Positions 35,837 to 46,262 of a stretch of 64,000 nucleotides of DNA are shown here, piece after piece. This DNA is from Bombardia bombarda (Eukaryota > Ascomycota > Sordariomycetes > Sordariales > Lasiosphaeriaceae): assembly GCA_030512295.1 (NCBI GenBank), contig JAULSR010000004.1:2914001-2978000 (forward strand), given 5' to 3'. A model generated the notes under the pieces. The model saw only the letters and a program-made list of their open reading frames with translations, had not been told where the DNA came from and did no database searches. A program made the position numbers and the translations under genes. Within the stretch, counting starts at the first letter, position 1. Every line of letters begins with the position of its first letter.

Positions 35837-37767
35837 ATGTCGACAGTATGGGTGTTGGGTTTCACAGCCATAGCCCTTCTCGTGTGGCGGGCGAGCAAGA
35901 TCGGGAGACGACCTCGAAACTATCCCCGGGGCCTCCAACTCTACCTCTGATCGGCAATCTTCACCAAATGCCAGAGCACAAGAACCATTTGCAGTTTCAA
36001 AAATGGGCCAATGAGTACGGACCCGTCTACTCCTTGATGCTCGGAACCCAGGTCATGATAGTATTGTCATCGGACCAGGCTGTCAAAGACTTGTTGGACA
36101 AGCGGAGTGCTATTTACTCGTCAAGGCCCGAGTCGTATATCGGACAGGAAATCTTGAGCGGGGGTTTGCGCCCATTGTTGATGGTATGCACGCTTCTACA
36201 GGACGATATCGGTGTCGAACAATCACTTACTGACGCTCCGAGATGTCGTAGAGATATGATCAAACATGGCGAATGGTCCGCAAGCTTGCTCACAGTGTTC
36301 TCAACGTTCGGGTCGCTCGCACCTATGTTCCATACCAGGACCTTGAAGTAAAGTCGTTGCTGGTAGAGCTTGTTGACAAGCCTCATGATTTCATCAATCA
36401 CCTGCGTCGGTATACAACGTCTCTCACCACCCAGATGACATTTGGTTACCGCATGCCAACCAGCGACGACTCAAGGCTGCTGGAGATGTTTGATGTAAGC
36501 TGTTGTTGCCTATGGAGGGCTGAGTTCTCAAAGTGTTAACAAGTCTCGTATAGATCTTTGAAAGCTTCTCCGAAATGATGGGCTCCAAGGTGAGAAAGAA
36601 AAAAACATGTATTTTAGCATTAGTATGCATGCAAAAACCCTCAATGCCAGTAATCTAACATACATACTCCCATAAAGGCCAGCAATCTCCTCAACGTATA
36701 TCCAATACTCCGAAAACTGCCCGATATTTTCCTACCCATGAGGAAGTTTGGCAAAGAGTTACATGAGCGAGAGCGTCGCCTCTTCATGGGGCACTATCAA
36801 GACACCCGAGCACGTCTGAAAGACGGAACGTCGAAGGTAAGAAACCTGTGATCAGCCCGAAAAGAACTTGGGTCCAAACCCTCGACTCAGTACTAACACG
36901 GATCAAAACCACCCCCAGCCCTGCTGCTGCATCGACCTCCTCCGCCTCCAAAAAGAGCAAAACTTCTCCGAAGACTTAGCCTGCTACATGAGCGGCTCCC
37001 TGCTCCAAGCCGGTTCCGAGACCACCTCAGCCGTCTTGATAGGCTTCTTCCAAGCCATGGTCATCTTCCCCGAGGTAGCCAGACTAGCCCAAGCCGAGCT
37101 CGACCGCGTCTGTGGCGACCGCCTGCCCGATCTCAACGACGTGCACGACCTCCCCTACATCCGCGGCTGCATGAAAGAGAGTCTGCGGTGGATGCCGACC
37201 GTGGTCCTGGGCGTCCCGCACGCCGTCACACAGGACGACAGCTACATTGGCTACCACATTCCCAAGGACGCAACCGTCATCCTCAACGTCTGGTCCATCC
37301 ACAACGACGCAAAACGCCACCCGGACCCGCGGAAATTCGACCCGTCACGCTGGGGGGGTGATGGGCAGAACTCGGCTGATGCGGCGGCAAATCCTGATGC
37401 TAGCAAGAGGGATCACTTCTCCTTTGGCGCTGGCCGGCGCATCTGTCAGGGCATGCATATTGCTGATAGGTCGCTGTTTTTGGTCATTGCGCGCACCCTG
37501 TGGGCGTTTGACTTTAGACGCGCCGTAGATGAAGAGACTAAGGAGGAGGTGGTCCCGGATATGGATGATGTGATGGGCGCGCTGTTTATACAACCGAGTC
37601 CGTTTAAAGCTGATATTGTACCGAGGAGCGAGAAGAAGAAGGCAGCTGTTATGGAGGAGTGGGACCAGGTGAGGGAGCTGCTGGATGACAACTTGCAGTG
37701 GAAGACAGTGCCTGAGGGGTTGATTTGGCGAGACTATGATGAGACGAAAGAGGATGGCAAGGAGTGA
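35837..37767 (+). CDS. Cytochrome P450 monooxygenase (cluster), with an N-terminal one-base frameshift
   Basis: Five exons (35837-36183, 36252-36494, 36554-36589, 36678-36836, 36919-37767) would give about 544 residues. The N-terminus is a membrane anchor (VWVLGFTAIALLVW) followed by a basic hinge, then the proline-rich segment GPPTLPLIGNLHQMP. Between them the frame breaks in a CCCCGGGG block (35924-35931), and one more C would restore it. Downstream signatures are intact: I-helix AGSETTS (293-299), ESLR (349-352), FDPSRW and the heme loop FSFGAGRRICQG with C438. It resembles the CYP families of fungal tailoring hydroxylases/epoxidases. Expected role: oxidation of the PKS-derived ring or side chain at the ER. 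If the frameshift is genuine, translation could restart only without the anchor (next in-frame ATG near 35968). Confidence 0.85.
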
Positions 37768-38087
37768 TGACATGCAATTATTTACATCATAGACCTTGAC
37801 CTGAGGTAGGTAGGCACTTCAATCCGTAAAGCTACCTATATACAAATAAAAGTTTGCGCCGCATTCTGTCTTGAGAGATTCAACACTAAAAAAAGGTGCA
37901 TTATGTGGCTCAGGTAGGGAATCCAAAGGATTTGATCTCTTAATAAATTCTATGTGTCTGTACATGGATATAGAAGAGCAAACAAAACATAGCCCTTTCC
38001 AAAACCTAACAAACGAGAAAGACCTCTAAAATATTAGATTCCCATTACAACGCACACTCTTCCGCCCGGAGCCATCAAACGGCCAAC
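37768..38087. other. Short convergent 3' flank between P450 and FAD oxidase 1
   Basis: This gap separates two convergent genes. No other feature is seen. Confidence 0.5.
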
Positions 38088-39791
38088 TCAAGGATACCGC
38101 ATCGGCACGGGATTGTTAAAGCCAAAGGCGTTTGTGGGATCCCACTTCTTCTTGAGGGCAGCCAAGCGCGGGAGCTTGCACTTGCTGTAGATCTGCTCTT
38201 TGGTCTCATCACCGCGAGCGTAGTTGAGGAACACAGTCAGTTCAGGATATGCCGACGTGGCCGCCAGGTCCCTTCTCAGCTCCTGTCCAACCGCCTGCGC
38301 GGCCCTCTGAGCCGGCTCGTCGCCGGGCGTCCATAGCATGTTGGGGTTCATGTAGCCGACGGTGTCTCTCCATGGATATGCCGTGTCGTTAGCTGGGACA
38401 GCGATCACAGCCTGGTTGGGGAAGAACTCGAACTGCAGGATGCTGCTGCGACCTCCGGGGTTCTGCTGGAAGAAGGCGTCCATCTTGGCGAAGGAGGAGA
38501 TGTAGGTGGGTGCGTGGAAGCGTCGCAGGTTGAGACTGTAGAGGTCGCGCGGGATGTTGTCCTGGCACACAGCCTTGTCGACGCCGCCGCCGCCTGCCGT
38601 GGCGATCAGCAGGTTCCAAGGAACCACATTGACGTACAGGATGGGCGGGTTGAGCGCGATGAAGGGCGCCATGGCAGCCCGACCCGCAGCTTCTGGGCCA
38701 GCGTAGACCCAGTTGACTTGCACAACGGTCGAGTTGGACGCGGCGTCCCACGAGACAATGGTGATGCCCGCCAGCTCCTTGGGTAGCCTGCCGTTGTAGC
38801 TCTCGACGAGGTTGAAGTAGGCTGCGCTCTGACTGGCCGGGAAGACCATCTCGGCGCTCAGGAGGTTGCCACCGTTGATCAGAGGGTAGACCTTGAACGT
38901 GGCCGAGGTGACGACCCCAAAGTTGGCTCCAGCGCCGCGCAGGCCCCAGAAGAGATTGGCATTCTCAGTCCTGGATACGGTGATGAGCTGGCCGCCGGCT
39001 GTGATCAGGCGCACCGAGACGAGAGAGTCTAACACCAGGCCGAAAATACCCATAAAGCGGCCTACACCGCCGCCGAGAGTCACGCCGACCAGGCCGGGGC
39101 ACGAGGCACTGCCAGTTGCTAAGATATATTATGTCATCAGACACCTAGTGAATGTGATCATAAATATGAAGGGCTTGAACTTACGAAGTTGCAGGCCAGC
39201 AGCCCACAGAGGCTCAATGACCTCGCCCGTCCTGACACCAGCGCCGATGGTAAGGGTCTTGGCAGCTTTGTTGACAACGACCGACTTGAATTTGCTCATG
39301 TCGATGGCCAGACCGTCTTGCATTCTCCCAAGAGTGGTGGTGTAGCCATGACGGCCCCCCGTGGCGAGAAACGAGACATTGCTTTTTACTGCCAATTTGA
39401 CCTATTTCGCCAGAAGAGAAAAAGGAAGATGCTGTCAGTGAGTGGACTGTGTTGTATAAGAAGGTCATGTTTAATGCAACGATAAGGCACATACGACTTT
39501 GCGAGCGTCCTCTTCAGTCCCGGGGCTGATGGCAGCCGAATATGTGGGAGCCGAGTATATAGTCCAACGCTCGGTTGCATTGACAAACTGTTCGGACCCA
39601 GGGTATGAGATGGTGGTATTGGCCGCCCAGTTGTTGGCCGGGGCAGACAGCATTGTCCGGAGGTCGACACGACGGGTTAGGGTTGAGATAGCAGCGGCCT
39701 CTGTTCCGCCAGGCCCCAAAGAAAGAAATGTGAGCAGTAGCGAGACGCATGTTGACGCGGCCAGGGCCACGTTGCCACGTGCTGAACGCAT
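38088..39791 (-). CDS. Secreted FAD-linked oxidoreductase, berberine-bridge type (cluster oxidase 1)
   Basis: Three exons (39791-39495, 39401-39185, 39118-38088) give 514 residues. A signal peptide (core AASTCVSLLLTFLSLG) precedes the PCMH FAD-binding domain. His117 in GGRHGY is the expected 8-alpha-histidyl FAD link. Cys178 in GSASCPGLVGV sits where bicovalent members carry the cysteinyl link, followed by LGGGVGRFMG. NLFWGLRGAGANFGVVTS closes the FAD domain. The C-terminal BBE domain ends WDPTNAFGFNNP. Such enzymes oxidise alcohols to aldehydes/ketones or form C-C/C-O bonds, and related ones occur in the pyriculol and flavoglaucin pathways. Its introns lie at exactly the same codons and phases as those of the second oxidase at 46.3 kb, so the two are paralogues. 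Confidence 0.92.
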
Positions 39792-41043
39792 GGTGATGTG
39801 ATGTACAGGCAGGATATAGAGAATGTTCTCTTTTAGACGACAACTGATGCTAGAGCACCCGGATAATGGCGGCAGCAAGCAAACATAAATTCAGTTGTAT
39901 GTACTACTGCTATTCATTATTCTGATGAATAGATGCGAAATTTGGCGTTATATACACGCGCACGCACATTTCTTACGCCTCACTTCCTCCCAGTCACGTT
40001 CAGCACAAGTCTTTGCACTCGCAAACGGCGAAGGAGGGACAGGGCGAGCGAGTGACTGGGCTACCTAGCACCAGTAACAGTGGCCATGAACAGACAAATT
40101 AGTCGTAATTGGACGATGGATCGATGGTGTCTGGCTGGTCCCAGGCTTAGACCAGGTAACGGGCACAGCACGCCGGCTCACGCTTCCCTGCTTATTATCT
40201 GGCTGGCGTGACAAGTGTGCTCGCAAGACCTGAAAGAGAAATAAAACGGCACCTAGGCTTAGACCCGAGAAATGAGGCGTAAAGGCACAGCAGCCCAGCG
40301 ACTCCTTCTTCAGCCAGCCGTGAGGAAGGTGGCTTCAGGTCCAGTCGAGACCTGCTTGGCCAATTTACTAAGGGGAAAGGGCGGCGTCCAGAACCGCAGC
40401 AAAGTTCAAGCATGGAGAGCAGGGTCACGACAGGGGCTCTGCTAACGTTAGCGTACCTTAGCATGTCATTCGCGGATGAATAACAAGTTAGGTAGTTTAT
40501 AGCAAATGCTTGCCCAGCGCAATCCCACACAAAAGGACCGTGTTGCGCTTCACAATGTCATAGTGGGAGCTTGGGTAAATGTCCCATGCATTACTTGGGA
40601 TGGAACAAAACCCAGCACGCTGGGTGCTGGGTGAGTGGGTCATCCGATCCTGGTGTCATTGGCTGGGGGGCCTTAGGTGATACAAATCTCTGATGTGATC
40701 TCTGTTGGGTCTTCGGGTCGCCTGGTTTCGATGGTGAGATTCTCCTTTTATTTGGTGACGAGCATGAATCTTGCGATTGAATATCTTTTGGTTTAATTTC
40801 GTGTTTGAGGGAACCCTTGATCTGTGCCTCGTAAGTTGTGTGGCTTCATTGAGTCACAAGATTACCTTCATGCTCTGAGATAGACGTACGCCTTTACGTG
40901 TTTTGTTTGGCGCGGGTGGGTAGAGGAAAACAACCCACCTTACCTAATACGCCCTTTAAGAGTGGCTCGACTCGACTTAGATTGGGCTACCTGCCCGATG
41001 CACTTACCTAGATATCTAGGTACCTTAGGTGAGGTAGGTGAGA

Positions 41044-41110
41044 AAGGAGCTCAGGCAAAAAAGGAGCTCAGGCAAAAAAGGAGCTCAGGCAAAAAAGGAG
41101 CTCAGGCAAA
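41044..41110 (+). repeat. Four tandem copies of a 17-bp unit (aaggagctcaggcaaaa)
   Basis: The copies are perfect or nearly so, each with a gagctc site. The array sits in non-coding DNA between oxidase 1 and SDR 3. It is a minisatellite. Confidence 0.85.
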
Positions 41111-41647
41111 CTACATCCGTACCACGCCACACGCGTACGTAATCAGCGCATTTACGCACACAGTACCTTAGTTCTAGACGAAGGATTTTAAAGAGCTTTC
41201 AAGTTCTGGCGAAAGATGACACTGCCTCAGGTAACCACCGCGCCATTCCTTCGATGTGCATAGACAGCGCCCAGGCCCTTTCAGTCTTTCTCCAAACCCC
41301 ACACATACGATAAAAAGGTGATTTATCTTTCGTTGTCCGGGTTACGGTTGGTACCCGTATGCATGCAAATACCCGCCCATCACTCAGTTCTGCTAGGACT
41401 GGGACACGGCGCGACCGATAAGTTTGCTGTTCTGTCCTATAAATGGTCAACCATTTTCTGACTGAGACGCCATTATGCAGATTGCCTTGGTAGTCGAAAA
41501 TTGAAACATGCAAGTTCGAGGCAAGCACGATAAGGTAAGGTCAGATGCATACCTCAACTAACAGTACATTGAGATAATTGATGCCCCGTTTGAGACATAG
41601 TCTGGATAGCTGAATAGGCGCCCAGAGGAAGAGAACCCGCGTGTCTC

Positions 41648-41697
41648 GGTACCAAGGTACATGGTACATGTGGGTACCAAGGTACATGGTACATGTG
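41648..41697 (+). repeat. Two perfect 25-bp direct repeats rich in ggtac/gtacc
   Basis: Units 41648-41672 and 41673-41697 are identical. Each contains internal gtacc/ggtac and catg inverted elements, so each unit can also fold back on itself. Confidence 0.85.
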
Positions 41698-41876
41698 AAC
41701 ATTTCCCCCACATAGGATAAGTCAGACCATGGGTTTGCAAAACGCCAAGCGGGAACATGCGTCGCCAAGACCGGCCAGGGCTTAGCGCCCAGATAGCCCC
41801 GCACGAATTAAAAAACAAGAAAAGTGGAAAATTGAGTAATCCTGGCCAAAATGGCCCCGTCGGACCAATGTCGAAG

Positions 41877-41934
41877 TCTCTCCGTCTCTCCGTCTCTCCG
41901 TCTCTCCGTCCCTCCGTCCCTCTGTCGCTCCGGC
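41877..41934 (+). repeat. 8-bp tandem repeat (tctctccg and variants)
   Basis: Four tctctccg units are followed by diverged tccctccg/tccctctg/tcgctccg units. It is a pyrimidine-rich microsatellite in the upstream region of SDR 3. Confidence 0.85.
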
Positions 41935-42189
41935 CCCCGGCGTGCTCACAAGGGAACGAAGCCCGTTGCGCCCCGTTGGATTCCGTTGGGATGGGCAAAC
42001 AATCTGAGCCCTGCGGCGCGAGACCCGACATCCGCGCCCATCACGCAGCCAGTCTACATGTACAATGACAATAACAACGACAACAATGGAAATCATCAGA
42101 ATCGCCAGATTGTCACTGATCCCCTTGTCCCATCCCCCATTCCTTTCAAACCCCCCCCCAAGACTAGTTAGCTCTACGCCGCAGAGACC

Positions 42190-43340
42190 ATGGCGCCACC
42201 GTCGCCGCCGCGGTTCGACATCACGCCCGAGCACGAGGCCAGCAAGTCGCGCTACTTCTATCGCCAGTTCTTTGTCAAGACTCCCGCCCTGAGCGCCAAA
42301 GACGCCCAGCTCCATGGCAAGACCGTCCTCATCACGGGCGGCAATACAGGGCTGGGCCTGGAGACGGCCCGCCAGCTGATCGACCTGGGAGTCAGCCACC
42401 TCGTCATCGCCGTGCGCAACACAGCAAAGGGCGAGGCCGCCCGCAAAGAGTTGGTCGCCCGACGGCCCGCCAGCCCCTGCACCGTCGACGTCTGGGCCCT
42501 CGATCTGTCGTCCTACGACTCTGTTGTGGCCCTCGCCGATCGCGCCGACAAAGAACTGCAGAGCCTTGACGTTGCAATTCTCAACGCCGCCCTCTACAAG
42601 ATCACAGAAACCTTCAACCCCTCCACCGGCTACGAGGAGGATGTCCAGGTCAACTACCTCTCCAACGCCCTCCTTGCAACCCTGCTGCTGCCCGTCCTCA
42701 AGAGCAGGAGCAAAAGCAGCAAGGCCCCCGGCTTGTCTGCGCCCCCGCGCCTCGTTCTCTTGTCGTCAGATGCCGCCGGCTGGGTCGAGTTCACCGAGAG
42801 GACCTCGCGCCCCCTGCTGGCTGCCTTCAAGACCAACAGGGTCGGCGGCTTTGCCATGCAGGAGCGCTACGGCACCTCCAAGCTGCTGGGCCAGCTCTTC
42901 CTGACAGAGCTTGCAAGCCGTGTGCCTGCCGAGGCCGTCACTCTGGTAGCTGTCAACCCGGGCTTTTGCTACGGGTCAGAGCTGGGTCGCGAGGGTAACG
43001 GTTCTGTTTTGGGCTTTCTGGTGGATGTGCTGACGAGGATCATTGGCAAGCCACCTGTGATGGGTGTGCGGCCCATAATCCATGCCACGGCGGGATTTGG
43101 TGCTGGAAAAGAGGTGCATGGGCGGTATATCGAGGATGGGCTACTCCGGCCGTAAGTGCATTTCTCCTTCTCAACAGGAAGAATGACAGAAACTAATGTG
43201 TGTGTGTTTGTTTGTCCAGTATGGCCCCGATCATCTACAGACCCGACGGAGAGGAGATTGCGAAGCTGCTGTGGGACGAGACAATGGCGGAGCTATCGTT
43301 CGCGGGCGTCGAGGCAGTGATACGAGACATGGGGAAGTGA
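42190..43340 (+). CDS. Short-chain dehydrogenase/reductase, retinol-dehydrogenase-like (cluster SDR 3)
   Basis: Two exons (42190-43151, 43220-43340) give 360 residues. The intron splits the proline codon of LLRP. The Rossmann loop is TGGNTGLG (49-56). NAA (132-134) replaces the usual NAG. S192/S193 and Y227/K231 (YGTSK) form the catalytic set. A 35-residue N-terminal extension (YFYRQFFVKTPALSAKDAQLHGK) is typical of fungal WW-oxidoreductase/RDH-like SDRs. Length, domain order and the position and phase of its single intron match SDR 4 at 48.4 kb, so they are duplicates that have diverged. Probable function: redox adjustment of an aldehyde/alcohol intermediate. Confidence 0.92.
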
Positions 43341-43504
43341 GATACAGAGATAATGATACCCATGACACAAAGAAAAGTTTTATTCCGCCTTAAGAACAGA
43401 GGTCCTGCTTCAAAGCATCGCGGTTGAAATGTCCTGGTCGATTAGGTCTAATCTATGGGTACCTATCCAACCTATCGAATCAGACACCACAGAATAAACC
43501 GCCC

Positions 43505-44374
43505 TCACTTTGTCTTTTTCGTACCCCGTCCCCTCCCACCTTCCGGCACGGCATACTCGGGATATGTCTCCTCGTAGCCGAGCAGCGGCTTCGCGATCCA
43601 GTACGCCAGAGCATGATGCACACCCTTGAGCAGCCAGATGGGCATCCAGAAAGACGGCGTCAGCACTGTCTCGCTGCTGCATCCTAAAAGCGCGAGCTGG
43701 AAGACGGACGGCTCCATGCCCTCGCGTTGGCAGTCGCGGAGGTAGCCCAGTCCTGCGCGCAGGTAGCTCTCGTCGAAGCCCAAGTCTAAATCCTGTGGCT
43801 CGGCCCAGACCTTGAAGACGAGGTTTTGGTCCGTGTTGGACGAGTGCGGCCAGAACCGGTGGCTGTTTTGTTATGTGAGACGACAGCTGGAGTGAAGATA
43901 TGTCTGTAAGAGGAGATGTTAAAGGCTGAAAGTGCTTACCGAGTGCCCGGCGTTATCTTGAGTAGCCCATCATCCTTGGTCCATGCCACTTCCTTTTCGT
44001 TCTTGACGGCGCCCAGCACGCCCTGCACCACTTCAAAGTATTCGGTTTGTCGTAAGTGGATGTGTCTGATAAAGATATGATGAGTCTCACATAGTTGCTG
44101 ACGTTCTGAAGCTGGGCTGAGCCGTGCAAATAGAGCAGGGATATTTTGGGGGGAGGGAGGAGAGGCAGATGCCGACTTACAATGGCGGGCCTGACTTGCC
44201 AGCCCGCACCACGGGGTTATCCGCGTAGTGCGTCTCGGTCACGACCAGGCCGCCGTTGGGCTCGTAGTTGAACTCGTACATCGCCGCATCGTGCGGCGAA
44301 AGGATACGTGGGCCGGCAGGCGTCTGTGTCCGAGACGGTCGCGGCGAGAGCCATAACTGCCACTTTTTGGCCAT
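43505..44374 (-). CDS. Cupin-domain protein (cluster cupin 2)
   Basis: Three exons (44374-44181, 44065-43940, 43862-43505) with in-phase introns give 225 residues. Splicing assembles a perfect cupin motif 1 across the first junction: H66-I-H68, four residues, E73, then six residues to G80 (HIHLRQTEYFEVVQG). Motif 2 is DGLLKITPGTRHRFWPHS, split by the second intron. The metal ligands (two His, Glu, later His) are therefore present, so a mononuclear metal site is likely. A hydrophobic C-terminal segment (FWMPIWLLKGVHHALAYWI) is unusual for a cupin and may be a membrane-associating or substrate-tunnel helix. It lies tail-to-tail with SDR 3 (164 bp apart). Cupins in salicylaldehyde clusters are thought to assist cyclisation or dehydration steps. 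Confidence 0.87.
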
Positions 44375-45131
44375 GGTTTACTTCAAAGCTTCTGACCTTG
44401 GAGAGAATATGAGCTGGTGTATGCTGTGATTATTGGGGAGTGTTGCTCGTTCTTGTCTCTTGGTGTGATGTACTGAGGGTGGGGGGGGTTTAGAGATGAC
44501 GAGGGGGAGAGGCACAGGCCGTTACTGAAAGATCATGGCAAGCTTGGTTCAGTTAACTATCTCAACACAACAAGTACATGCATCCACCAGTTCACCTAGG
44601 ACATTCCTCATCCACAGGAGACTAAGACAAGTATCCAACAATGTCGCAAACAACGTTCCATCATTGCATCAGTCCGACCAAAAGAACATCAGTCGATGTG
44701 ACGACGATACCAATCGACTGACTTGCGGGCGGCCCCAGGCCTACGGTGTACGTCTTGTTTGGCGTGTATTGGGAAATGCGAGTGTGCCTAGGTATACATG
44801 TACACATATACATATGCATCGTGTAGGTATTCTTCGATCCTTCTGGAGCGACCCTAGTCGGATATATTCCGAAGGAGTGCATCCTTGGCTGTGCTAGTCC
44901 ATCAAGACATTATCGAGGGAGGCTTTGATAGTGGTCCCAGTGCCAAGGTAGTCAGGACTACTATTGGCTGTCGTGGCCACCTTGGTAGGATTTCTTAGTG
45001 TAACTGGGGAGTATTATGTACAGTCGAATGACATGGGTGGACATGCACTGACCATGCATACGCTACACTTTAGGTAAACAATCAGTAAGAAGTACCTTGG
45101 TACTTGTCAGCTACTACTTCGTACACTAGGT

Positions 45132-45173
45132 ACGCAAGGGTCTAGTTACAGGCTGGTATCTAGACCCTTGCGT
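45132..45173. repeat. Perfect 14-bp inverted repeat with 14-nt spacer
   Basis: The arm acgcaagggtctag (45132-45145) is exactly complementary to 45160-45173. It could form a hairpin in RNA, or be a footprint of a small element or a palindromic binding site. No target-site duplication was seen. Confidence 0.85.
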
Positions 45174-46104
45174 CCCGGATCAGGGTTCTCGATTGAACAT
45201 AATCCTTGCAGGCGCATGGCAGGGGTGTGATCGATCAGCACAAGTCGCGACCAACGACATGAACCCAAGAAATACACAGTAGACTAGCATATCGCCCACG
45301 GTCTAAGCTGTTTAGGAACGATATAGTGCTCACCGCCGGGAGTTCCTCAACCATTCCACATGCTGTAGATGACCGCGTTTTAGCGCTGATAAAATAACCA
45401 ATGAATATGTATCTGGATACGCCTGTCTTCACACCACAATTCTGTGTATACGACACCAGCATATTTTGTGGCGGCGACTGCAGCAGTGCAAGCTTACCTA
45501 CCTAGAACTACCTAGTGTGTTGCAGTGGTGCCTGGGTTTGTATCCCAAGGCCTTCATTGGTCTGTGTTACCAAAGTACTGGCAAAGGTACCACGCATACA
45601 GGTGTCTTGTCTGGTAATATTTAGAGATCTCAATATTTATACGCTATTCTCGCTTTTGTCCATCATCATTCACAAACATGCACATTGTGCATGTATTTAC
45701 CATCATGGTACTGAATCCTTTGTACTCCTAGTCGTCAGCTCCGCGCCGCAGGACCAAGCCCATTATGGCCATCACCATGATGCCCCCATTCCCGAACAAG
45801 AGCTGAAGCGAGCCTTTGCCACCACTCAACAGGCTAAGCATTAATTAACTCATTGCACGATAGACCATTTCGAAAGAGGCACAATAGTGGACCGAAGAGC
45901 GGCAAGGTACCTACCCAGGCGGAAGCCATGTCGTTTGTCGTTCTAGAAGGCCCAGCAGTCGAATGGGGGTGGCTCAGGATCGTAGACGAGTTCAGCCCAA
46001 GGCCCCTAATCTTAGCTCAACGATAGCAAGCTTGTCTTGTTTGACTCAGGCCAGGCAACATGATCAAGTCGACAGTTGAGGCGTAGAGCATTCAGAAAAC
46101 AGAA

Positions 46105-46110
46105 TATAAA
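46105..46110 (+). promoter_or_regulatory. TATA-box candidate of FAD oxidase 2
   Basis: TATAAA lies about 155 bases upstream of the start codon of the oxidase gene. Only sequence and position support it. Confidence 0.35.
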
Positions 46111-46262
46111 CCTGCTCTTTCTTCGTTGCAAAGCTTTGATGCACACGCACGCATACACAGCACATCATAAGCTGCAGGTGTGATTTGTTCTGCGGGCGTC
46201 AAAGCATCAGATTGTTACCCTGTTGGAAGAACACTGCATTGCATATCACAGTCGTAACGAAC

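Larger units (their letters stand above)
39792..42189. other. Intergenic, 2.4 kb, with several tandem repeats
   Basis: No gene is seen. Three short tandem arrays (listed separately) cluster in the last 1.1 kb, before SDR 3. Confidence 0.5.
44375..46262. other. Intergenic, 1.9 kb
   Basis: No gene is recognised. It includes a perfect 14-bp inverted repeat (listed separately). A frame ending at 45844 reads APQDQAHYGHHHDAPIPEQ near its C-terminus, which looks protein-like but belongs to no family I know and has no supported start. Confidence 0.45.

Noticed and set aside
35837..35970. Explaining the P450 frame break by an intron
   Set aside because: No GT-AG pair of plausible length lies between the anchor and the Pro-rich segment.
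45515..45844. Frame ending in a protein-like APQDQAHYGHHHDAP segment
   Set aside because: No identifiable family and no convincing start or introns. It might be a relic exon but cannot be supported.
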